Under the pieces are notes generated by a model. The model was given only the letters and a program-made list of their open reading frames with translations, searched no databases and had not been told where the DNA came from. 14,935 nucleotides of DNA, taken from NCBI GenBank assembly GCA_007118075.1, contig SKSH01000079.1, positions 1-14,935 of the forward strand, in the 5' to 3' direction. This document shows, piece by piece, positions 1 to 7,100 of this stretch; the stretch's first letter is position 1; every line of letters begins with the position of its first letter. This DNA comes from Halobacteriales archaeon (GTDB lineage: Archaea > Halobacteriota > Halobacteria > Halobacteriales > SKSH01). Both the position numbers and the translations under genes were made by a program.

Positions 1-1
1 C

Positions 2-475
2 CGGCGGGCGCTTGAGAACGATATGCTGCCAGGTCGTTCCATCGAAGGCATGGCCACCTCAGCGTTATATGCAGCCGCCAGGCTCGATGGAATCGCTAGA
101 TCGATAGATGAGGTATCGGCGGTGAGCCGTGTCGATTCCATGGAGATCAAACGCACCTACCGATATCTCATACGTGAGCTCGAGCTTGAGGTACCACCGA
201 CGAACCCCGTCGAGTACATAGGCCGCTATGCGTCAAGCCTCGGCTGCAGCGATGAGACCGAACGGTTGGCACGCGAACTGATTGGTGATGCCATCGAGCA
301 GGGTGTTCACAGCGGGAAACATCCCGTTGGCATTGCCGCAAGTGCCATCTATGCGGCTGCGAAGCTCACCGGTGAGGAACTTACGCAAGCTGAGATTTCC
401 GAGGTTGCCAACATCAGTGAGGTTACGATTCGAAATCGATACCGGGAGGTTCTGGCAGCCACCGAAGCTACCTGA
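2..475 (+). CDS. tfb: Transcription initiation factor TFB (TFIIB homologue), C-terminal part, cut by the left edge
   Basis: The open frame enters from the left edge and ends in TGA at 473-475. What is visible is the end of the first cyclin-like repeat (GRSIEGMATSALYAAAR and a following helix with IKRTYRYLIREL) and the whole second repeat (HPVGIAASAIYAAAKL, then a helix-turn-helix with ISEVANISEVTIRNRYREVL). These repeats in TFB bind the TATA-box/TBP complex and the BRE element and recruit RNA polymerase. The N-terminal zinc ribbon and B-finger lie outside the window. The acidic composition fits a haloarchaeal copy. Haloarchaea usually carry several TFB paralogues, and the visible half does not tell which one this is. 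An ATG at 23 is internal, since homology continues upstream of it. Confidence 0.95.
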   Translation, partial: RRALENDMLPGRSIEGMATSALYAAARLDGIARSIDEVSAVSRVDSMEIKRTYRYLIRELELEVPPTNPVEYIGRYASSLGCSDETERLARELIGDAIEQGVHSGKHPVGIAASAIYAAAKLTGEELTQAEISEVANISEVTIRNRYREVLAATEAT

Positions 476-531
476 ACAAGGACGATCTTACCGTTTGACC
501 TGTATTGAAACGCTGACACCGTTGTACTGAT

Positions 532-1440
532 TTAGGTGTATTGTGTCAGAGTGACTACGTTGGATAAGTGCTCTCGCAACAATCGACTCGATATCGATGC
601 AGATAGATGACTGCCATCGATGGTCACGATTGGCCGACCATTAAACGAGTCTGCTTGTACCGGATACCGAACGATTCGATCATCTCTCGCTAGTATTGGG
701 TGGACACCCGCAGGATTCGTCTCAGCGAACGCATCGACGAAATTGAGTCGGTGTTGCACCGACCGTCGCTGCACGTCGGTGAGCTCGGCGACGAGTGGCT
801 GTAATGCGGAGTTGAAGAAGACATCGTCAAGGGCCAGCCCAGCAAGTATCGGGACATATCGATCAGCACTCCCATACTGGATGTGGTGAAGGGAGGAGAC
901 GACCCCACCGAGGCTAATTCCTGCCACGATGACCGGTTGATCGATTGAGGATCGAATTGCTGTCTGGAGTGCTTCGATGAGTTCGACTGATGCCGCTAGC
1001 ATCGAGAGGACGTTGGACACCGACGCGGTTCCTCTCCCGACCCCATGAACGGTTCGGTGGAATGGAGCTCGGACGGCAATCAGATTCGCATCGAACGCGA
1101 GCTGATTCGGCTGGAGGAGCCGGTAAAAACTCGAATGGAACGGGACTTCTCCGATACCATGGTGATATATGATGGTCGGTCGATCTGCCTGCAACTCGCC
1201 TCGGAGCAGGTAACCGATCGACCGGTTACCTTCGAGGGTGTCGAGGATTATTTCGTGAAATGCCTGCTGATCGAGGGGTACCTGATTTATCTCTATCGAC
1301 GCTAAGTGTGCGTCAAATGGCGGAGAATCCGTGCCTTCAGAGAAGATGGCAGGATGGATCGATCGGTTCAACGAGATACCGAATCGATCAAACCAACCGT
1401 GGGTACCAGTCGTCACCTCGGTCGGCCACCGATTCCGCAT
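532..1440 (-). CDS. Alpha/beta-hydrolase family protein
   Basis: A 302-residue protein with the landmarks of an alpha/beta hydrolase: a strand and oxyanion turn TIIYHHGIGE (HHG at 93-95), the nucleophile elbow VAGISLGG with Ser176, a probable acid at Asp253 or Asp254 in ARDDRIV, and a probable catalytic His278 in DGSHLS. No signal peptide or membrane helix is visible, so it should be cytosolic. The substrate cannot be told from sequence. It converges on the TFB gene with a gap of about 56 bp and lies 285 bp downstream of the Lrp-TRASH gene on the same strand. The ATG at 1440 is the only usable start in this frame, because TGA lies in frame ten codons upstream. However, the overlapping frame from ATG 1459 encodes 23 residues of more halophile-like composition before stopping at 1388-1390, so the N-terminus may be frameshifted. 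Confidence 0.85.
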   Translation of the reverse strand: MRNRWPTEVTTGTHGWFDRFGISLNRSIHPAIFSEGTDSPPFDAHLASIEINQVPLDQQAFHEIILDTLEGNRSIGYLLRGELQADRPTIIYHHGIGEVPFHSSFYRLLQPNQLAFDANLIAVRAPFHRTVHGVGRGTASVSNVLSMLAASVELIEALQTAIRSSIDQPVIVAGISLGGVVSSLHHIQYGSADRYVPILAGLALDDVFFNSALQPLVAELTDVQRRSVQHRLNFVDAFAETNPAGVHPILARDDRIVRYPVQADSFNGRPIVTIDGSHLSASISSRLLREHLSNVVTLTQYT

Positions 1441-1605
1441 ACACGTTGAACGTCGCCATCATCGCTTGAGTCTACCGACTTATCGTTCTTCACTGATTTT
1501 GGCCTGGAAAACGGTGTATCTGTATCGAAGCCACCACCTGATTAGATGGATACGCAATTCTGCAGATGACGATCTCCCATCGAATCTGTTACGGTGTCTG
1601 ATGAG

Positions 1606-1652
1606 GCCGATTCGTTGAGCAAATGAATCGGCTTGTCGTGCGACCACGATTC
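1606..1652. repeat. Overlapping inverted repeats able to form mutually exclusive hairpins
   Basis: GCCGATTC (1606-1613) is perfectly complementary to GAATCGGC (1625-1632) across an 11-nt loop. The same middle segment can instead pair its GAATCG (1625-1630) with CGATTC (1647-1652). That second stem also contains GTCG (1635-1638) facing CGAC (1641-1644). On the minus-strand transcript this is 74-120 nt after the stop of the Lrp-TRASH gene. No T-run follows, so a simple terminator is not obvious. It could be an operator, an RNA switch, or chance in a genome that likes CGATT. Confidence 0.4.
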
Positions 1653-1670
1653 TAAGTCGGAATCACCGAT

Positions 1671-1706
1671 TGCTCGGTTCAACTTGGTTGACTGCTCGGT
1701 TGAACT
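1671..1706. repeat. 14-bp direct repeat, two copies 22 bp apart
   Basis: TGCTCGGTTCAACT at 1671-1684 recurs at 1693-1706 as TGCTCGGTTGAACT with one mismatch. The 22-bp start-to-start spacing is about two helical turns, which would put both copies on the same face of the DNA. The core GTTCAAC of the first copy is also the reverse complement of GTTGAAC in the second. The geometry suits a regulator site, but no binding protein can be assigned. Confidence 0.35.
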
Positions 1707-1725
1707 ATCACCAGAGACTGAGAGC

Positions 1726-2316
1726 TCAGACACCATCAGCCAGTGATTCGTACTGTGCCTCGTATCGACCGAGGCAAGACTCACAACAGAATGCTTTGAT
1801 CTCATCTCCGAATCGAGCCATCTCCCCATCGGTATCGACGTCGTTTCCACAGACCACACACGAGAGATCGAACCCGACAGGTGGGATACCAAGATATTCG
1901 TGATGGGTGACAATCTCCTGTATCGATACCTCTACTAACAGATCGAGATCGATCGCGGCATCAAGCCAACTGATCGCATCTGCTGAGGGCAGATGAGCAT
2001 GCACAACGATCCGACCATCACCGAGTTGAAAGAGGTCCTCAACCTCGTCGAGTTCACCGAGAGCGTCACTGATGGTTGTAACTTGCGCAGGGGCAGGAGT
2101 AAGTTCGAGCAGGTACGATGTCGCGTTGGCTATCGCATCTCGGTCAAGATGGATCGTGAATTGCCTGATGATGCCCAGCTCACGTAGCCTGTCGATCCGA
2201 TCAGATACGGCTGGTGCAGACAAATCGACCTGCTCGGCAATCTCGCGATAAGGTCGCCTTGCATCTTCGATGAGGAGGTGCAAGATTTGGATATCGGTTT
2301 CATCCAGTTCGTGCAT
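1726..2316 (-). CDS. Lrp/AsnC-family transcriptional regulator with C-terminal TRASH metal-binding domain
   Basis: The 196-residue product starts with an Lrp-type helix-turn-helix (about residues 3-60, with ETDIQILHLL, YREIAEQVDLSAPAVSDRIDRLRELGII). An AsnC-like ligand domain follows to about 145, then a TRASH motif: Cys156, 20 residues, Cys177, three residues, Cys181, with extra Cys153 and Cys178 (CVVCG and FCCESC). TRASH domains bind metals. In Halobacterium an Lrp-TRASH protein controls a copper-exporting P1-type ATPase, so a metal-responsive, probably copper-linked role is likely by family. No metal transporter or chaperone gene is in this window. The start at ATG 2316 is chosen because Lrp proteins begin just before this helix and because TTTACC lies 22-27 nt upstream, as expected for a leaderless transcript. 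A GTG at 2361 would add 15 basic residues and looks wrong. Confidence 0.92.
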   Translation of the reverse strand: MHELDETDIQILHLLIEDARRPYREIAEQVDLSAPAVSDRIDRLRELGIIRQFTIHLDRDAIANATSYLLELTPAPAQVTTISDALGELDEVEDLFQLGDGRIVVHAHLPSADAISWLDAAIDLDLLVEVSIQEIVTHHEYLGIPPVGFDLSCVVCGNDVDTDGEMARFGDEIKAFCCESCLGRYEAQYESLADGV

Positions 2317-2337
2317 ACGCGATAGAAGAGTTCGAAT

Positions 2338-2343
2338 GGTAAA
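2338..2343 (-). promoter_or_regulatory. Candidate TATA-like box of the Lrp-TRASH gene
   Basis: On the minus strand TTTACC ends 22 nt before the ATG at 2316, which suits a leaderless haloarchaeal transcript. A second, more AT-rich candidate (CATAAATTAAG, about 2362-2372) lies further upstream and would give a leader of roughly 20 nt. Confidence 0.45.
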
Positions 2344-2417
2344 GTGCTTCCTCGATATCACTTAATTTATGAAACTATTTTGAATTTCCACACCGATTAC
2401 ATTCATTTATTCGCCAT

Positions 2418-2708
2418 TCATGTGGCTTGCAACACCGAATCCTCCGGGATCTCTGCTTCAAGTTCGTTGATGATCTTTCTGGCGTGTGTGATGACTGCTG
2501 TCGGGGGAGGGAGCTCTCCAGTTGATTTGGTCTCTTCGATGATCCATTCGGTTAGCATATCGACCACCGGTTCACCACCGATCTCATGGACGGTTTCGAG
2601 TATCTCTCGGTAGATCGGTCGATAGGACTGGAGATTCTTCGGAGGAGGTGGCTGTTGTTCCCTCCTGGCGAGGATGATCTGCCTGATGGCAGCGATCGGT
2701 GTGGCCAT
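2418..2708 (-). CDS. Small conserved haloarchaeal-type protein of unknown function
   Basis: A 96-residue soluble, mainly helical protein without cysteines, membrane segments or catalytic motifs that I recognise. It has a proline cluster QQPPPPKN at residues 18-25 and a later LPPPTAV (66-72), followed by a helix and the ending IPEDSVL. That Pro-rich turn, helix and P-x-DS-x-L ending resemble small uncharacterised haloarchaeal proteins I recall, but I cannot name a family with certainty. ATG 2708 is preferred over an upstream in-frame codon at 2828, because the extension would be hydrophobic and Cys/Phe/Met-rich and would overlap the divergent gene. It shares a 52-bp promoter region with the DUF2391-like gene. 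The stop is followed by an AT-rich stretch (about 2360-2412) that could end transcription or drive the Lrp-TRASH gene. Confidence 0.75.
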   Translation of the reverse strand: MATPIAAIRQIILARREQQPPPPKNLQSYRPIYREILETVHEIGGEPVVDMLTEWIIEETKSTGELPPPTAVITHARKIINELEAEIPEDSVLQAT

Positions 2709-2730
2709 ATCGATTGTACGAACCACTACA

Positions 2731-2738
2731 CCAAAATG
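2731..2738. promoter_or_regulatory. Shared bidirectional TATA-like element
   Basis: CCAAAATG at 2731-2738 lies exactly midway between the divergent start codons at 2708 (minus) and 2761 (plus). On the minus strand TTTTGG is 23-28 nt before ATG 2708; on the plus strand AAAATG is 23-28 nt before ATG 2761. Both spacings match leaderless archaeal promoters, so one A/T block could serve both directions or make them compete. Confidence 0.4.
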
Positions 2739-2760
2739 ATGAGGCATCAATTGGTTGAAT

Positions 2761-3399
2761 ATGTCATCACATGACAGCGAGGTGCCGGAGGTCACCAGGA
2801 AGAACATCCACATCGATGAGGTGCTCACTCAGTTGGATGTCCTTGAGGAGACCGTCTCCGATGATCGAGAACGTGCGGAAGTACAGCGTGTCAGATCGAT
2901 GCTCCAGTACGTTCCTGGCACGTCTACAATCAATAAGTATACCAGCCGTGACATGGGCGAGGCTTTCGTAGGTGGTCTCGTATTTTCATTACCGCTGTTG
3001 GTTGAGGATGGTGTCTTCGATATAGCTGCATGGTTCGTGACCCATACGGTCGGTCCGATCCCGATCTTCTTCGTTGCAAATCTGGTATTTGTGCTCTTGG
3101 TCACGACTGGATTGCTCTATGCTGTCGATTTCAGGGAGGTCGTCATCTCAGAGCCCATATTCGGGATCCTCCCTCGACGTCTCGTTGGCGTACTTGTCAT
3201 CTCGTTCACCTGTGCGGCTGGGATGATGTTCCTGTGGGGTCGGCTCCATGAAGGTGATCCAACGACACTCGAATCTCTCTCACGGGCGACCATTATCTGG
3301 GCATCCGCGGCACTCGGTGCCGTTCTCGCGGACATCCTCCCTGGTGAGAGCAAGGGTGAGGATATCAACATCGTTCTTGAGGAACAGTTCGCGGATTGA
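2761..3399 (+). CDS. DUF2391-like integral membrane protein
   Basis: A 212-residue protein with a charged, probably coiled-coil N-terminus (about residues 15-50, with DVLEETVSDDRERAEVQRVRS) followed by four hydrophobic segments at about 66-80, 101-122, 141-160 and 174-193. Conserved-looking pieces are YTSRDMGEAFVGGLVFSLPLLVEDG, EPIFGILPRRL and ADILPGES, which match my memory of haloarchaeal DUF2391 membrane proteins; the family name is from memory. The function is unknown. ATG 2761 is chosen over the in-frame TTG at 2755 because of the promoter spacing. The phospholipase/carboxylesterase-like gene follows after 30 bp on the same strand, so the two are probably co-transcribed. Confidence 0.8.
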   Translation: MSSHDSEVPEVTRKNIHIDEVLTQLDVLEETVSDDRERAEVQRVRSMLQYVPGTSTINKYTSRDMGEAFVGGLVFSLPLLVEDGVFDIAAWFVTHTVGPIPIFFVANLVFVLLVTTGLLYAVDFREVVISEPIFGILPRRLVGVLVISFTCAAGMMFLWGRLHEGDPTTLESLSRATIIWASAALGAVLADILPGESKGEDINIVLEEQFAD

Positions 3400-3429
3400 T
3401 CCGGTACGTTTGTTCGTCAAACCGATAGA

Positions 3430-4098
3430 ATGACCCGGGGGCAAACACTATCACTGGTGATGAATGATCCACATGGTGATCAACCAATTCGAACCGCTGG
3501 CCCACCCCTTGTGGATGCCTCCGCTGCCGTCATTCTCATACACGGTAGGGGAGCAAGGGCGGAGGGGATGCTCGATCTCGTCAATCAGTTTGGCACCATC
3601 GACATCTCATACCTCGCGCCACAGGCTGCGAATCATGCCTGGTATCCGAACTCATTCATGGCACCGGTTGAGACGAACGAACCAGGACGTACCTCGGGGC
3701 TGAAACTGATTGAAGAACTCGTCGAGCAGGTGATGTCGGCCGATATCCCTACTGATTCGATCGCAATCTCCGGATTCTCACAAGGTGGTTGCCTCGCGAG
3801 CGAATATGTAGCCAGGCATCCTCGACGGTATGGTGGATTGGTGGTGTTCAGTGGGGGGCTTATCGGTGAGTCAATCGACCCAGCTGAATATACCGGTGAC
3901 CTACAACAGATGCCTGTGTTCATCGGTTGCAGTGACCGGGATCCACATATCCCACTTGAACGAGTCGTTGAGACCTCAGAGGTTTTCGAACAGCTCAACG
4001 GCGACGTCAACCAACGCATCTACCCTCAGATGGGACACACCATCAATCGCGAAGAGCTTGGTCACCTGCAGTCGATGATTGATGCGTTGGTCCATTGA
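3430..4098 (+). CDS. Phospholipase/carboxylesterase-family alpha/beta hydrolase
   Basis: The product (222 residues from ATG 3430) fits the compact phospholipase/carboxylesterase branch of alpha/beta hydrolases. It has an oxyanion strand AAVILIHGRGA (33-42), nucleophile elbow SGFSQGG with Ser117, an acid in CSDRDPHIP (Asp169 or Asp171) and His203 in MGHTIN. These enzymes hydrolyse short-chain or thio-esters in the cytosol; the true substrate cannot be told. There is no signal peptide. Family members I know begin near MNDPHGDQPIRTAG, which would put the start at ATG 3460 (212 residues). ATG 3430 is kept because no promoter-like box precedes 3460 at the right distance, but the choice is open. 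It lies 30 bp behind the DUF2391-like gene and converges on the kinase gene. Confidence 0.9.
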   Translation: MTRGQTLSLVMNDPHGDQPIRTAGPPLVDASAAVILIHGRGARAEGMLDLVNQFGTIDISYLAPQAANHAWYPNSFMAPVETNEPGRTSGLKLIEELVEQVMSADIPTDSIAISGFSQGGCLASEYVARHPRRYGGLVVFSGGLIGESIDPAEYTGDLQQMPVFIGCSDRDPHIPLERVVETSEVFEQLNGDVNQRIYPQMGHTINREELGHLQSMIDALVH

Positions 4099-4148
4099 TC
4101 AGTGAGGAACGTTCAGATCGGGCCAGTCCGATGTCAAGATCAGCTCAT

Positions 4149-7100
4149 TTAGTCGACGATGGTCACACGACAGATCTCGAATCGAGCTCCGCTGTGTTCG
4201 GCGTCTGTAACCTCAATCGCCCAACCGTGGGCCTCGACGATCTCGGCTACGATTGCGAGTCCAAACCCGTTTCCGTCAGGCTCGGTTGAGAAGCCAGGTT
4301 CGAAGATCGACGCTTGTTCATCTGGTGGAATCCCCGGACCATCATCCTCGATGAAAAACCCGTCCTCTAACGCACCACAATGGATGGATACCTCCTGCCC
4401 ACCATGATCGACAGCATTGACAAGGAGGTTCTCGAGGAGGTGCTTGATGAGCTCAGAATCTGCCTGGATATCGTGGTCGATATCGACCGTGAGGTCTGCA
4501 GTTCTACTGCCTACTGACGTCCAACAATTTTTGATACTCTCCTTCAGCTGAACCCTCTCCAAATCAACCGAATCGTGGCCAGTTTTGGCGAAATCGAGCA
4601 GATTGTCGATAATGGCATCCATTCGATTATGTGCGCGTTCCACTTCTTCGAGCATCTCATGCTCGACCTCATCCTTCGCCAACTCGATGTGGCCGCTGGC
4701 GACCATGAGCGGGTTACGAAGATCGTGACTGACGATGCTGGCGAATCGTTCAAGGCGGTCATTTTGACGTCGAATTTCTTCTGATCGTTGTTCGAGCTTG
4801 GACGTCTGATCGATCCTGGTGAGTACTTCAGCTGCATGTGCCGTGAAGAGTTCAACGAGTTCAAGATCATCTTCTGAGAATGCATCGATCTCCTCTGAGA
4901 TGGCCTGAAAGACCCCGTGATCGCCGATTGGGACTGTGATCGCCGATAGGTACGGTCCCTCGATCGAGGTCTGGTTACTCTGTCTAAGATCATCGATGAG
5001 AATCGCTTCACCGGTTCGGTACACTTGTGCTGCAACGGAGCCATCTCCCTCGATTGGTGGATGTGCCGTATCAGTTGCTTGTTCAAGATCCCTGGAGGTG
5101 ATCGCGGTTTGAAGTGAATCCTCCTCAATAACGGCAACTCGTGCGAGATCGTAATCGAGAATCGTCTCAGCAGCGTGTATGATCTGTTCGTAAACGATCT
5201 CGGCCACATCCGAGGCACCGATTTCGATCGCTGCCTCGTACAGACCCTTGATCTTCTGTCGTTGCGATTCGAGTTCAGCTGCCTGTTGCTTTTGTTCAGT
5301 GATGTCAACGTACGTCCCGACAGATTCGACTCGTCCTGCTCGTCGACCGACCTGTGCAGTCGATAGGAGAAAAGATCGCAGCCCGTTGGCTGTCCTCCGT
5401 TTCACCTCTCGAACATACTGTTCGCCAGCGATAGCCTTTCGATTGATCTCCGCTGCCACATCAAGCTCGTCTGGGGGAACGATGAACTTGTCGAGCATTT
5501 CGCCACTAATTTCCGCTTCACTGAACCCGAATACCTCTTCAAAGGCATCGTTAACCCGTCTGATGAGCAAATCGTTCCCCTCGTGTTCGACGTGGATCAA
5601 TGGCTCTGGAACGGCCTGAAAGAGCGCAGCAAGCAGATCACGTTCGTTTTGGATCGTCGCTTCTCGTTGTTTCCGTTCGGTGATATCGGTATAGAGGGTG
5701 AATGAACCCCGTTCGAGTTCAGCATCTACCTTACCAAATGGAACAGACCGCAAGATGAAGTCACGAAGACCTTCGTTGGTGAGCCGCTTGGTTTCGATGG
5801 AGACATCTTCTCCGGCCATGACCCGTTCATCGGCTTCGATCGCTTTTGTCAACTTATCTTCAGGCACGATTAATTCGTTCAACGAACGTCCCATTGCGAT
5901 CGATTCATCGATGCCGAAAATTTCCTCAAACGCAGGGTTGACTCGATCGATGATCGGTACTCCGTCCCGCTTTACCTCGAGTACAATCGGTTCCGGGATA
6001 GCCTCGATCAAGGAAGAGAGTCGATCACGCTCACGTTCCAATGCCTCCTGGTGCTGTTTCCGATCGGTGATATCAGTATAGATGGCATATCCATCAACAC
6101 GATCTGAGGCTGGCATGTTGATGTTTCGGAACCAGAACCATCGTTCCCCGGTAGCAGTACGTCGCTTGAGTTCGGTGTCAACGAACTTTCCGGCCTTGAC
6201 TTCGGCATCGATCGCTTCAGCTTCTTCCTGTTTGTCCTCTGGAACCAGGAGATCGTCCACCGGTTTACCGCTCACAGTTGGTTCATCCCAGGCGAACACC
6301 TGTTCGAATGCTTCGTTGACAGTCTTGATGTATGGTTTTCCATCGATGAATTCGTACGATAGCGTCGGTTCGGGGAAGTTTTCAAAGAGGGCTTTGAAGC
6401 GATCTCGTTCGTTTTCTATCTCGATTTCTCGATCGAGTAAGCTCAGCATATTCTCGGTATGACGGATCAACAATTGTGCGAGTTCGAGGTCGCTCTCATC
6501 GAAGCTATATGGTTCCTGATCGATGACCTGAAACACGCCCCACTGTCCAATCGGGATGCTCAATGCCGATCCGACCTCAGTTTGAGGCTTTGCATCAGCT
6601 ACCGATGCGGCGTCGTTATGGAGATATGACTTCTGGTTTCGATAGGTCTTCCCGGCAACGCCTTCATCGATGGAGAATCCAGTTCCATCTTCGATTGGTA
6701 CTCCTTCGGTCGTGGCTTCGACGCGAAGGAAATCTTGGGATTCGATGGAGATGACGGCTTGATCGAACGCCAAGAGATCCTCTGCTGCGGTGAGGGTCTT
6801 TTCGTATACCTCCTCTCGGGTCGTACATTCCGACAGTCCCGTTGCCTGGGCGTGTATCTTCTTGATAATATCTTCGTATGCTCGTCGTTCGGTTACGTCA
6901 CGTAGCACACCGACCGTGCCGCGAAACTCATCCTTGAACGGCCGAAGCCGGATATGCACCTCGACCTTACGTGGATCACCGTCTTCAGGGTTGACTGTTC
7001 GCTCAGTAACTGCCTCGTTCTTTGGGTTGGATGAGGAAAGGAGTTCTCTGAGACTTGCTACGTACCACTCGATGATATCCGCGTCCACAAGTCCTTGGTC

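Larger units (their letters stand above)
1441..1725. other. 285-bp spacer rich in repeats between regulator and hydrolase genes
   Basis: No convincing gene lies here. The minus-strand frame crossing it (1542-1913) is Ser/His-rich and mostly overlaps the regulator gene out of frame. The spacer holds the inverted repeat at 1606-1632, an alternative stem at 1625-1652, a direct repeat at 1671-1706, and a weak TATA-like GATAAG (minus strand, 1479-1484) ahead of the ATGs at 1462 and 1459. Any leader RNA or operator acting on the hydrolase would sit here. Confidence 0.5.

Noticed and set aside
1542..1913. 123-residue minus-strand open frame
   Set aside because: It overlaps the Lrp-TRASH gene out of frame and continues into the repeat-rich spacer. 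The product is low-complexity Ser/His-rich with no motif.
4099..4148. Short inverted repeat ATCGG/CCGAT (4117-4132) between convergent genes as a terminator
   Set aside because: Only five pairs with a 6-nt loop and no T-run on either strand, so it is too weak to call.
4544..5308. 254-residue minus-strand open frame inside the kinase gene
   Set aside because: It lies wholly within the kinase gene in another frame. Its product is Arg/Ser/Gln-rich and basic, unlike haloarchaeal proteins, while the kinase frame shows clear domains throughout.
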